Of a DNA stretch of 64,000 nucleotides, positions 39,749-49,718 are shown in pieces (within the stretch, counting starts at the first letter, position 1; each line of letters opens with the position of its first letter). The notes under the pieces are model-generated. The model saw only the letters and a program-made list of their open reading frames with translations, was not told where the DNA came from and did no database searches. The translations under genes and the position numbers were made by a program. The stretch covers positions 1 to 64,000 of the forward strand of contig CAWBWU010000005.1 in NCBI GenBank assembly GCA_963792655.1. Reading direction: 5' to 3'. Origin of the DNA: DOZZ01 sp963792655 (lineage in GTDB: Bacteria; Acidobacteriota; Terriglobia; Bryobacterales; Bryobacteraceae).

Positions 39749-41385
39749 ATGCGTTTCCGGTTTCCCGTCCTTTTGTTCCCTCTGCTTGCCTTCGGTCAAA
39801 CAAGCACACCAGTCATCAGCCCTGGCGGCATTGTCAATGCTGCCAGTTATACAGGTCCCGGCGCTCCCGGCAGCGGCATTGCTCAGGGCGCCTTGTTTAC
39901 ACTTTTCGGCACTGGTCTTGGTCCCTCGACCGGTGTCTCGGCGCAATCGTTCCCGCTCGGGAAGTCGCTGGCGGGAGTGACCGTTCAGGTCACCTCTGGC
40001 TCCACTGTCGTCGACGCAATCCCCGTCTTCGTTTCAGCCGGACAGATCAACGCCATTCTGCCGTCCAACACTCCGCTTGGCGCGGATAAAGTCACGGTCT
40101 CGTACAACGGTGGCGACTTCGCTCGCTCAGCCGATTTCCGTGGTCGCTCACAACATTGGGGTATTCAGCGTCAACAGTAGCGGCACAGGCCCGGCCGTGG
40201 TGCAGAACTACACCAGCCAGTGGGCTGCCGGTGAACGCGAAGAGCGCGCCGGCGAAGCCCGGGCAGGTGGTGATTTTGTACGGCACGGGTTTGGGAGCGG
40301 GCTTGAACGCCGACAACGTACCGCCGCAAGCAGGCGATCTGAACGTGCCGCTCGAAATCTTCGTCGGCGGCAAACCAGCGAGTAAATACTATGCGGGACG
40401 CAGCCCATGCTGTTCCGGCCTGGATCAAATTACGCTGACGCTGCCGAACGATGTGCCGCTCGGCTGCCATGTACCAGTGCAGTTGCGAACGAACGGAAGC
40501 GAGCCGAGCAACGTTGTGAGTATTGCGATCACAGCCGACGGCAGCGCGTGTTCCGAAAACGTTCAACCGTTCGGCGACACGACGAGTGGCATGTTCGGGT
40601 CAGTCTTGTTGGTTCGCGCCAGTCTGACGAGGCCCGTAGCAGGAATCCCGATCACCGCAGTGGTGGACGAAGCTGTCGCCACGTTCCGCAACGATGCGGT
40701 CGGGGACTTCGCGTACAACCCCTACTTCACGCCGCCGCCGGCCGGAACGTGCACAGCGTCTTCCGCTCCCGGAGATCTCTTCTCGACGCCAACGCTCCCC
40801 GGCTTTGCGCCCGTGGGCAAGGTTCTGAATGCTGGAACGCTTACTGTTTCGAATGGATCGAAACAGGTCACCGTTCCGTTCGGGAAACAGCAGTACAGCA
40901 AGCAGCTTGGCTACAGCCTTCCTACGCCGCTGCCATCGCCTGGCGGGCTGCTCGATTCAGGCCCGGTGCGCATCATGGGCGCAGGCGGCACGGACGTGGG
41001 GGCCTTCTCGGTATCGGTGAACCCCGCTCCGCAGATCAACATCACAAATCTGATGAGCTCGAGCTCGGTTCCCAGAAGTTCGGACCTGACCGTGACGTGG
41101 ACTGTTTCCGGATCGGCGCCATCGAACGCGTTGATCATCGTGGCCGGCGGCACGCGTGATTCGGCATTGCGCAACAGCGCCGCGTTCCTTTGCAGCGCGA
41201 GCGCCAACTCTACCAGCTTGACAGTGCCTTCGGCGATTCTTGAGCGGCTGCCGGCAACGACGAGCGGCGTGGTGCTCGCGGGAATACTGCAGAACACTCC
41301 GCAAGCTACATTTCAGACGAGCGGCATCAAGGCAGGGTCGGCCACAACGGCGTCGATCAGCGCAGTTACGGTCAGCTTCAAGTAA
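39749..41385 (+). CDS. Secreted TIGR03437-domain protein (frameshifted)
   Basis: A large exported protein with a signal peptide (RFPVLLFPLLAFGQTSTP) and two copies of the Solibacter-type domain: one at GIVNAASYTGPGAPGSGI to PVFVSAGQINAILPSNTPLG, the other at KPGQVVILYGTGLGAGLN to LDQITLTLPNDVPLGCHVPV. A further beta-sandwich region runs to the end. Frame breaks near 40115 and 40210 separate the two copies; single-base indels would join them. The role of this domain family is unknown, and surface or adhesive functions are only guesses. The next gene starts 11 bases after its stop. Confidence 0.82.
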
Positions 41386-41396
41386 GGGGACACAAC

Positions 41397-42530
41397 ATGA
41401 ACCAGCAACAGAAAACTATCCAAGCTGTGCCCCACGAAAGCAATCTGCCGAAAACCGTTTTGCTTGTCACCGCAGTACTGTTGACGCTGACTGGTTGCGC
41501 GCAACAAGTTGTGCCTATGCCTAGCGGCTACGCGGCTGGTCCGGGATTCGTTTCCGCGTTTGCGGAAGGCGGGACGACGCTCTCACCGGTATCGGTCCCG
41601 GTACCGCAGAACCTGAACATCGACTACCTCGCGTATTGGCAGCAGGCGTCACCCAGCTTCCTGTTTGACAGCGTGCTGGATCCTTGCAGCGGCGGTCAGG
41701 ACACCTGTTCCAAGCTCTTCTTTGCTGGAGAGCTCGACAAAGTTGTACAGGTGATGGATGCGCCATCGCCGGATACTCCAGGCACACCTGCCATTCGCCA
41801 GATCCCGTTGACCTATAACATCACGGACCTGGCAACGTCGGAGGCGGAAGACGGCGGATACGTTTTCGCGAGCCATGCTTATGCGGGCGGTATCTCCGTG
41901 ATCCTGCCGGGGAGCGAAAAGTTGTACAAGTTCTGGTCGTCGCCGGCCGTGCCCGAGCCGGATGCACTCAGTGTGCATCGCGACTGGGGCTACGTTCTTT
42001 CCGGAAGCGTTCTGGCGCGCTTCCACGTAGAAGACGACACACCCGAAACCCTGGACCTCGGCGGCAATCCTGACCACCTCTCGGACGGTTACGGGGGCAT
42101 TGTTGGCGTGACGGACTTTGGCGCCAACGTTGTTCATCTGGTGACAACGAGTGGCGTTTGGTACGACTCGCCCGTGACAGTGCCCAGCCCGGGGCGAATT
42201 ACCGTCAGCAAGAATCAGTGGCTCGCCTTCGTCGCGACCGTTCCCAACACTGTGAATGGCGTGACGCCGACCGGCAGTGTCTATGTCATCGACACACGCA
42301 ATAAACAAGTAATCAAGAGCATCCCGGTGGGGAATTGCGTGTCATCGATGAAGATCTTCCTGACCGGAGATTCGGACCCGCTCAGTTTGGACCAGAACAT
42401 CACCGACGAAGCATTGATCGTGGCGAACCAGTGCGACGCCACGATCACGAAGATCGACCTGAGCACGCTTCAGGTCGTCGGAACTTATCCCGCCCGTGGA
42501 CAACCACATGCACTAGCAGTGCAACCGTAG
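41397..42530 (+). CDS. Lipoprotein with YncE-like propeller pattern
   Basis: 377 residues with a lipobox (LLTLTGC, Cys about residue 34), so the mature protein is expected to be lipid-anchored. Repeated strands resemble a YncE/LVIVD-type beta-propeller (GSVYVIDTRNKQVIKSIPVG, TITKIDLSTLQVVGTYPARG). Such proteins have no common enzymatic function. It starts 11 bases after the TIGR03437 gene, so the two are probably one operon making an exported protein pair. The hairpin at 42544-42586 follows. Confidence 0.75.
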   Translation: MNQQQKTIQAVPHESNLPKTVLLVTAVLLTLTGCAQQVVPMPSGYAAGPGFVSAFAEGGTTLSPVSVPVPQNLNIDYLAYWQQASPSFLFDSVLDPCSGGQDTCSKLFFAGELDKVVQVMDAPSPDTPGTPAIRQIPLTYNITDLATSEAEDGGYVFASHAYAGGISVILPGSEKLYKFWSSPAVPEPDALSVHRDWGYVLSGSVLARFHVEDDTPETLDLGGNPDHLSDGYGGIVGVTDFGANVVHLVTTSGVWYDSPVTVPSPGRITVSKNQWLAFVATVPNTVNGVTPTGSVYVIDTRNKQVIKSIPVGNCVSSMKIFLTGDSDPLSLDQNITDEALIVANQCDATITKIDLSTLQVVGTYPARGQPHALAVQP

Positions 42531-42543
42531 CGGGGTAACTTAA

Positions 42544-42586
42544 ACCTTCAGGGCGCGACAGGTCATGGAGTCGCGCCCCTGAAGGT
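42544..42586. terminator. Strong hairpin between convergent genes
   Basis: ACCTTCAGGGCGCGAC (42544-42559) pairs with GTCGCGCCCCTGAAGGT (42570-42586) apart from one bulged base, around a ten-base loop. It starts 14 bases after the lipoprotein stop and overlaps the last codons of the convergent phosphatase gene. A bidirectional terminator is likely. Confidence 0.6.
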
Positions 42587-44510
42587 CGTTCCCGAAGGTT
42601 GCTGGTTCGCGTTCGACCGGAGCAGCAAGAGCGTCAGATCATCGCGAGCTTCCGGGTCGTGGGTCCACTGCTCCACGGTGGCCGTCACGATTTTGACGAT
42701 CTCATCCAGGGGCTGCGCCGCGTTGGCAACGAGAAGTTCGGCCAGGCGATCTTCGCCGAACTCCTGCTGTTGCGCGTCTTCAGCTTCGGGAATTCCGTCA
42801 GAAAAAATAGCCAGCAGATCGCCGTGCTGCAGAACTATGTCTTGCTCCTCGTACTTGACGTTCGGCAGTAACCCCACTACCATCCCGTCCCCTTCGAGCG
42901 TTGTGGCTTGGCCGTTGCGCACCAGAATCGGTTTTAGATGTCCGCCGTTGGTGTAGGTGAGCCGCCCCGTGGCCTCGTCATAGATCGAAAGGAAAAACGT
43001 AGCGTACTTCTCGGGCGGCGTGTTCTCGTAAAGCTGCTGACCAATGAGCGCTGTCAAAGTCGCCGTCGACAACTCAGACCCTGAAGCGCTGTTGAACTTG
43101 AGTTGCGCATGCAGTGCCGATTGGATGCTCGCCATCAACAGTGCGGCCGACACTCCTTTTCCCGAAACGTCGCCGAGCGCGATAGCGGTGCGGCGATTCG
43201 TCAGCGGTACGGCATCGTAGTAGTCTCCGCTCACCACCCGGCCGGGCAAGCAGACGCCGGCCATCTTCAGCGTTTCGAGCTGCGGCAGCGACTTGGGAAA
43301 CAGCCTTAGTTGCACCTGACGCGCAATTTCCAGTTCAGCGTCCAGCTTTTCTTTTCGCTTTACCTCACCGATGAGCGTGTGAATTCGCGTGGACATGCTG
43401 TTGAACGAAGTTGCCAGCTCGCTTAACTGGTGTTTGCCGCGAACCGGTATGGGATGTGTGAAATCGCCGCTGGCTACACGAAGCGTGCCGCGATGAAGAT
43501 CATCGACGGAGCGCGTGATGGCTCGGGTAAGCGTCAGACTGGAAATGAGCGACGTCAGTTCCACCAGCACAAAGAAGCCGCCAACAATCCAGAGGATTGA
43601 AAGCACGATCGATGTCATCGGCCCCGTGAGCGTTCCCGCCAACAAGAGCGACGGGCGCGATGCGAGCGGCAGCAGCAGATCTTCTTCACCCGACGCGGTC
43701 TGAACCTTCCATGCAAGCATGCCGGCGATCGGAACATCCCACCATGCTTTGGACGGAGCAGGTTCGGTTAGCTCAAGTGGTTCGCCCGCGTTTTTCTGCG
43801 TGATCTTGACGGTGCTTCCGGACGGACCGAACGCAAAGTCATTGTTCGCGCTGCCTCCGGGCGCAGACGCTATAGAGATTGCGCCGGGCGCGAGTCCGGC
43901 CAACAGATGCTCATCCAGCAGAATGTAGGCGAACGTATCCGTATCGCCATCCCGCACGTGCGAGCCGACGTAGTGGCGCCCCTCAAACGTGAAGACTCCG
44001 CTGAATCGCGGAGCAAGCCACGCCGGAGTGGAGACAATGGGACCATCAGCGGGCAAACGCATGGTTTGTCCGTGTCTCTGAACGACAGCATCAAGGTTCG
44101 GCGTGCGCTGGCGTACCTGGTCGAGAAGTTCCGCGCTCTCCTGACGAGAAGCTAACAGTACTGAGATTCTCAGCAACTGAGGCAACTTCGGTTGTCTTCG
44201 CAACCAAGGCTTGCCGCACACGCTGGGCCGCGAATTGCCCCATGACCAGCTCGCTTGTCAGCATAAAAGAGAGCCAGATCAGGAAGATAGGAACGACTCC
44301 GAACAACAGATAGGTGATCAGTAGCCTCGTCCGGACGCGCCACAGCAGCTCCTTGCGGAATGCGATGATGCCGATGACCAGCGCCAGAACCAGCAGTTGC
44401 TCATGCCTGCCGCTGCCGCCAACCGGGAACAGAACCAGCCCGACGGCAACCAGCAATAGCGCCAGAGCGATGTACTGAAAGATCGTGCGGCCGCGCAGCC
44501 AACTCGTCAT
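42563..44510 (-). CDS. SpoIIE-type PP2C phosphatase with HAMP domain (frameshifted)
   Basis: A membrane protein phosphatase of the SpoIIE/RsbU group. The N-terminal part (from ATG 44510) has three membrane helices; the frame then shifts near 44165. The continuation has an extracytoplasmic sensor region, a fourth helix, a HAMP domain (TRAITRSVDDLHRGTLRV) and the phosphatase with metal-binding acids in VVSGDYYDA, GDVSGKGVSAAL, TNGGHLKP and SDGIPEAED. Such proteins dephosphorylate anti-anti-sigma factors in partner-switching. No partner genes are nearby. It is divergent from speA. Confidence 0.87.
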
Positions 44511-44640
44511 CGCTGTATCTTAGACGCTTGCGAACTCGACGGAACGCCGGGTTGTCGAGCGCGTCAGAATCGCCGGCAAATTTCTGGTTGTGCAAATCCG
44601 GCAAATCGAAGGACACTGACGTTAGGAGCCGACATAGAAA

Positions 44641-46581
44641 TTGGAAAAGAATGGCCGGAAGGCCGCCGTGCTGGAACCGACGGAACGCTGGAGCACGATC
44701 GACGCCACTGAGTTGTACGACGTTGCCCGCTGGGGCAAGGGATATTTCTCGGTCGGCGAAAACGGCAACATCCTCGTTCACCCTGAAAAAGAACCGCACC
44801 GTTCGATCGACCTGAAAGAGCTGGTCGACAAACTCGTCCTGCGCGGAATCTCACTGCCCATACTGGTTCGCTTCGCTGAAATTTTGAAACACCGGCTGGG
44901 CGAGATCCATGCGGCGTTCGACACGGCGATTCAGGAACATAAGTATCAGGGCCGCTATTGCTGTGTGTACCCGATCAAGGTAAACCAGCAGCGCCAGGTG
45001 GTCGAAGAGGTTCTGGAGTTCGGTAAGCCGTTTCACTTCGGTTTGGAAGCCGGCTCGAAGCCGGAGCTGCTGGCGGTGATGGCGCTCGCGGACAACGACA
45101 CGCCGATCATCTGCAACGGCTTCAAAGACGATGAGTACATCGAGATGGCAATGCTGGCGCAAAAGATGGGCCGCAACATCATCCCGGTGGTTGAGAAATA
45201 TACAGAGCTGGCCCTGATTGCCAAGTATGCACAACGCGTGGGCGTGCGCCCGCAGATCGGTGTGCGCTGCAAGCTGGCGAGCCGCGGATCCGGCCGTTGG
45301 AAATCTTCAGGCGGCTACCGGTCGAAGTTCGGGCTGAGTACGACAGAGCTGATGCGCGTGCTGGAAGACCTGAAAAGCTGGGGCATGGGCGACTGCCTGA
45401 ACCTGCTGCATTTTCACCTGGGAAGCCAGATCACCAACATCCGGCAAGTCAAGGGCGCAGTCAACGAAGCCGCGCGCCTCTATGCGGAACTCGCGAAGAA
45501 CGGCGCGGGCATGAAGTACCTGGATGTCGGCGGCGGACTCGGCGTTGACTACGATGGCTCGCAAACGGATTTCGAGTCCAGTGTCAATTACACGCTGCAG
45601 GAATACGCGAACGACATCATCTATCACGCGCAAAACGTGTGCGATGACGCGGGCGTTCCTCATCCCACGATCATCACCGAGAGCGGACGCGCTATCGCGG
45701 CCTATCACAGCGTGTTGGTATTCAACGTTCTGGGCGTTTCCGGGCTTGGCGAAGACATCATCCCGGAAGTGACGAGCGAAGCCGAGCAACCCTTGATCGA
45801 TCTGCAGGAGACCCTGCGCTCGATGAATGCGCGCAACCTGCTTGAGAGTTATCACGATGCTCAGCAGGCACTCGACTCCGCATTGAATCTGTTCAGCCTT
45901 GGTTATCTGACGCTCGAGCAACGCTGCAGTGCGGAAAATTTGTACTGGGCGATTTGCCGGCGCGTGCAGAAGTTTGCGCGCGAGCTGGAGTTCATCCCGG
46001 AAGATCTGGAAGCACTGGAAGTATCGCTATCGGATACCTATTTCTGCAACTTCTCTCTGTTCCAGAGCATGCCGGACAGTTGGGCCATCAAGCAGCTCTT
46101 CCCGATGATGCCCATTCACCGCCTGACCGAAAACCCGACGCATCGCGCTGTGCTGGGCGACATCACCTGCGACTCCGATGGCAAGGTAGATCAGTTTATC
46201 GATCGCCGCGACGTAAAGCGTACGCTGCCGCTCCATGAGTACAAGGGCGGCAACTATTACCTCGGCGCGTTCCTGGTGGGCGCTTACCAGGAAATCCTCG
46301 GTGACATGCACAACTTGTTCGGCGACACCAACGCCGTTCACGTGCGCCTGTCCGAGACCGGCGAAGTAATACTCGATGCGGTGATCAAGGGCGATACGGT
46401 GCGCGAGGTTTTGAACTACGTTCAGTTCAGCACCGAAAATCTGATCACGCGCCTCCGTCGCGATGTGGAACAGGCTGTCCGGGAAGGTCGTGTCGGCTAC
46501 GAAGAGTCGGGCCGCCTTCTGCGCTTCTACGAAGAAGGCCTGCATGGCTACACCTATCTGGAGGAAGTCGAGGAAGGGTAG
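44641..46581 (+). CDS. speA: Biosynthetic arginine decarboxylase
   Basis: 646-residue SpeA, a fold-type III PLP enzyme that makes agmatine for polyamines. The PLP lysine lies in YCCVYPIKVNQQRQVVEE; the glycine-rich phosphate loop is YLDVGGGLGVDYDG; HFHLGSQITNI and TESGRAIAAYHSVLVF are also diagnostic. The start is TTG 44641; AGGAG lies about 12 bases upstream, which is long. A GTG-started hypothetical gene follows six bases after its stop. Confidence 0.95.
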   Translation: MEKNGRKAAVLEPTERWSTIDATELYDVARWGKGYFSVGENGNILVHPEKEPHRSIDLKELVDKLVLRGISLPILVRFAEILKHRLGEIHAAFDTAIQEHKYQGRYCCVYPIKVNQQRQVVEEVLEFGKPFHFGLEAGSKPELLAVMALADNDTPIICNGFKDDEYIEMAMLAQKMGRNIIPVVEKYTELALIAKYAQRVGVRPQIGVRCKLASRGSGRWKSSGGYRSKFGLSTTELMRVLEDLKSWGMGDCLNLLHFHLGSQITNIRQVKGAVNEAARLYAELAKNGAGMKYLDVGGGLGVDYDGSQTDFESSVNYTLQEYANDIIYHAQNVCDDAGVPHPTIITESGRAIAAYHSVLVFNVLGVSGLGEDIIPEVTSEAEQPLIDLQETLRSMNARNLLESYHDAQQALDSALNLFSLGYLTLEQRCSAENLYWAICRRVQKFARELEFIPEDLEALEVSLSDTYFCNFSLFQSMPDSWAIKQLFPMMPIHRLTENPTHRAVLGDITCDSDGKVDQFIDRRDVKRTLPLHEYKGGNYYLGAFLVGAYQEILGDMHNLFGDTNAVHVRLSETGEVILDAVIKGDTVREVLNYVQFSTENLITRLRRDVEQAVREGRVGYEESGRLLRFYEEGLHGYTYLEEVEEG

Positions 46582-46586
46582 GCGCG

Positions 46587-47195
46587 GTGAAAACTCCCCG
46601 CCCCGAAGCGGTAATCGGGGTATCGGATCACGGCGGATGGGCGGTCCTGGTGACGGTCGCGGCTGGCGGGTCGTTTCTGGACCGCCGCCGCGTCGAGTTG
46701 GTTGACGATGGCCTGCCTAAGATTCCGCATCACAGCGAAGCGCAGAGGCTTCCGCTCGATGACGCGCTCGCACTGATTGAGCGCGTGCAAGCGTCCGCAG
46801 AAAAGCACGCCAGGCTTGTCCTCGATCAAGTCGCGACTACCGTTCACGCGCGCATCATCGGTATAGCGCTTCGCCAGTGTCCGGAATTGCCTCCCACAAT
46901 TGCCGAGCGCATCAAGGATTACCGGGCGCAGAACGTTGCCGATTGGGTGATGTACCGCAGAGCACTTGCCGCGGCAGCCGAAGAGCGTGGCTGGCCAGTG
47001 CACTGGTTCGATAACAAAAAGGTATTCGGCTTAGCCAGTCAAGCACTCGGCATCCAAGACTTCGATATGCACTTTGCGCAGCTCCGAAGCTCTCTCGGCC
47101 CGCCGTGGACAAGCGACCACAAGCTCGCGATGGCCGCGGCGATCGTAAGCGCCTCAGACACTTTCATACGCAACCCGATTGTGACATCACAGTAA
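46587..47195 (+). CDS. Hypothetical protein downstream of speA
   Basis: 202 residues, no signal peptide or membrane helix. It starts KTPRPEAVIGVSDHGGWAVLVTVA, which resembles a beta-strand of an RNase H-like or nuclease-like fold, and ends with DHKLAMAAAIVSASDTF. No catalytic set can be named with confidence. The GTG start lies six bases after speA, so it is probably translated from the same message. The link to polyamine synthesis may be incidental. Confidence 0.6.
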   Translation: MKTPRPEAVIGVSDHGGWAVLVTVAAGGSFLDRRRVELVDDGLPKIPHHSEAQRLPLDDALALIERVQASAEKHARLVLDQVATTVHARIIGIALRQCPELPPTIAERIKDYRAQNVADWVMYRRALAAAAEERGWPVHWFDNKKVFGLASQALGIQDFDMHFAQLRSSLGPPWTSDHKLAMAAAIVSASDTFIRNPIVTSQ

Positions 47196-47258
47196 TCAGA
47201 TTGTAAGAGTCGGTTGCTATTCTGCCCTTTCCAGGTACATCACCTTGAGGGGTTTGCA

Positions 47259-49682
47259 TTGAATAAACGTCAGAAGTGTGCCGGTGCTGTGTGGAGTCTC
47301 TGCAGCGCATTAGTGTGCCTGATTCTTGTCTCCGCGCAGCTCATCGCGCAAACTAATACCGCCGTTGTCGCCGGAACCGTTTTAGACCAATCCGGTCAGG
47401 TGCTACCGAGCGCAACAGTAACGATCAAGAACGAAGCTACCGGTTCTGTCAGAACTGCTGTTACCGGGCAGGACGGTCACTTCAAAGCCGACGGCGTGCC
47501 TACCGGGTACTACACCATCACGGTTGCCGCCGCGGGTTTTGCAACCGCCAATAAGGCCGAAGTAGAAGTTGCGCTCGGTAAGAGTGATGACCTTTCAATT
47601 GCTCTCGCGACCGGCACGTTAAGCCAGTCCATTGAAGTAACCGCTACGTCATCTCTTGCCGCGCACACCGCGCCCTCGCAAGGCTCGCTCGAAGCGTCGA
47701 GCCCGGTGTCACTCATCAGCCCTGAGTTCATTCAGAACTTCGTGTCGCCGGTTGGCGACTACTCCGACATGGTGCAGATGGCGCCCGCAACATTCAGCGT
47801 GAGCGCGAACGGTCCTGGTCTCGCCGATACCAAAATCTTCTTCCGCGGATTCAAAGACGGATTCTACAACATGACGTTCGACGGGCTGCCGTTCAACGAC
47901 ACGAACGATCCGACACATCACTCCTGGGTGTTCTTCCCCGGTCCTTTCATCGGAAGCACGCTGTTCGACCGCAGCCCGGGCGACGCGACGGTGATCGGCC
48001 CTGCGAATTCCGGCGGATCCATCAACCTGCTCTCGAAAGACCTGAGCTCGTCGATGCTGATTCAAGGCACCATCTCTTACGGGTCGTTCAACACCCGCCT
48101 GCTCGAGTTGGACTTCGACTCCGGTCCGTTCGGAGGAATTTCGAAGCGGTCGAATTTGCTCCTGGATGTTCATCAGCTTACTTCGGACGGCTACCAGACC
48201 TATAACTTTGTGAACCGCTGGGGCGGCGATGCAAAATATCAATACCGAATCAATGACCGCACCATTCTGACCGCTTACTCGGGCGTGATCGATCTAGCTT
48301 CAAATGCTCCCAACGTCAAAGGGCCGACACGCGCGGCGGTGGCGCAGTACGGCGATAACTACCTGTTGAATAACAACCCCGCGGACCCGCTCTATTACAA
48401 ATATAGTTGGTACCAGATCCCGACGGACTTCGAGTATGTCGCGGTGAACTCCGAATTGGGCGGCGGTTGGAGAGTGGAAGACAAGGCTTACACCGACCGC
48501 TACTACAATCACCAGCAGTACAACGGCTCCACGATCACCAAGACCAGCGGAACGGACAAGCTCAACAGCTATCGCAAAGTGGGCGACTCACTGTCGTTTG
48601 CGCAGGACTCGCGTTGGGGCACGCTACGCACTGGATTCTGGTACGAAGCAGCCTATACTGATCGCTTCCAGACGCCCACGGACCCGCGCACCTGGATCGA
48701 CGCCGCGGTGCCGAATTTCCATGAAAAGTTCGTCACGCAATCGGCTCAGCCTTTCGCGCAATATGAATACCGCGCAACAAGCAAACTGACGGTCACCGCC
48801 GGCTTCAAGTTCTCCAACTACCTGGTGCACCTGAACCAGTATGCCGACAACGGAAAAACAGTAGGCAATCTGGGCGGCGTCGCCTTCGTGACGCACGACG
48901 GAAACTACCACTCATTTGAGCCGACGGGCGCGCTCCGCTATCGCGTGCGAAACAACTGGACGTTGTATGCGCAGTACGCCACGGGCAACGTGATTCCCCC
49001 GAGCAGCGTGTTCGACGTAAAGAACGGGCAAGTGCTAACCACGCCGAAGCCCACCCAGACTAAGACCTTCCAGTTCGGCTCAGTAGTCAAGCTGAACCGC
49101 TTCACGCTCGACGCCGACGCGTTTTTCTTGAAGGCACAAGGGCCGTATGCTTCGACAGCAGATCCTGTTACCGGTGAGCCCGTTTACTATCTCTCGAGCA
49201 ACACGATCTCGAAAGGCGTGGAGGCGGAAAGCAACGTGGTGCTCGGCTACGGCTTCAACATGTATCTGAACGGCACGCTGCTCAGCGCGAAGTACAAGGA
49301 TTCGAATCTGTGGGTGGCGAACTCGCCGCACGATACCGAAACCGTTGGCTTGACGTACCTGCACCGGAACTGGGATCTCGGGTTCTTCAACAAGCGCATC
49401 GGCAGGATTTACAACGACAACGGCAGCATTAATCAGGCCGTGCCCATCGATCCGTTCAACATCACCAACCTGTTCTTCAACTACACGATCAAACAGGAGT
49501 CATGGCTGCGCGGCACAAAGCTTCGCTTCGGAGTGACGAACCTGTTCGATCAGCACAACATCATCGGTGTCACACCGGCTTCTTCGAAGACTTCATTGCC
49601 TCAGCCCGGCGACATCCTGACGTTGATGGCGGGGCGCAGCGTCTCGATGGCCGTGACGTTCGGGTTCGCGCCCAGACGGTAA
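47259..49682 (+). CDS. TonB-dependent receptor with N-terminal regulatory-like domain
   Basis: 807 residues from TTG 47259, with GAGG about nine bases upstream. A signal peptide (ALVCLILVSAQLIAQ) precedes a carboxypeptidase-regulatory-like domain (AGTVLDQSGQVLPSATVTI), a plug domain (IFFRGFKDGFYNMTFDG, then NSGGSINLLSKDLSS) and a 22-strand-type barrel ending in an aromatic strand (VSMAVTFGFAPRR). The ligand is unknown. A secreted metallopeptidase gene follows 36 bases later, which hints that it takes up peptides, but this is inference. Confidence 0.9.
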   Translation: MNKRQKCAGAVWSLCSALVCLILVSAQLIAQTNTAVVAGTVLDQSGQVLPSATVTIKNEATGSVRTAVTGQDGHFKADGVPTGYYTITVAAAGFATANKAEVEVALGKSDDLSIALATGTLSQSIEVTATSSLAAHTAPSQGSLEASSPVSLISPEFIQNFVSPVGDYSDMVQMAPATFSVSANGPGLADTKIFFRGFKDGFYNMTFDGLPFNDTNDPTHHSWVFFPGPFIGSTLFDRSPGDATVIGPANSGGSINLLSKDLSSSMLIQGTISYGSFNTRLLELDFDSGPFGGISKRSNLLLDVHQLTSDGYQTYNFVNRWGGDAKYQYRINDRTILTAYSGVIDLASNAPNVKGPTRAAVAQYGDNYLLNNNPADPLYYKYSWYQIPTDFEYVAVNSELGGGWRVEDKAYTDRYYNHQQYNGSTITKTSGTDKLNSYRKVGDSLSFAQDSRWGTLRTGFWYEAAYTDRFQTPTDPRTWIDAAVPNFHEKFVTQSAQPFAQYEYRATSKLTVTAGFKFSNYLVHLNQYADNGKTVGNLGGVAFVTHDGNYHSFEPTGALRYRVRNNWTLYAQYATGNVIPPSSVFDVKNGQVLTTPKPTQTKTFQFGSVVKLNRFTLDADAFFLKAQGPYASTADPVTGEPVYYLSSNTISKGVEAESNVVLGYGFNMYLNGTLLSAKYKDSNLWVANSPHDTETVGLTYLHRNWDLGFFNKRIGRIYNDNGSINQAVPIDPFNITNLFFNYTIKQESWLRGTKLRFGVTNLFDQHNIIGVTPASSKTSLPQPGDILTLMAGRSVSMAVTFGFAPRR

Positions 49683-49718
49683 ACAGCCAATCAGGCGAAG
49701 GCGCGCTACATTGACCAG

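Noticed and set aside
47196..47258. Riboswitch before the TonB receptor gene
   Set aside because: Only about 60 bases separate the genes and no cobalamin or other known riboswitch consensus is visible.
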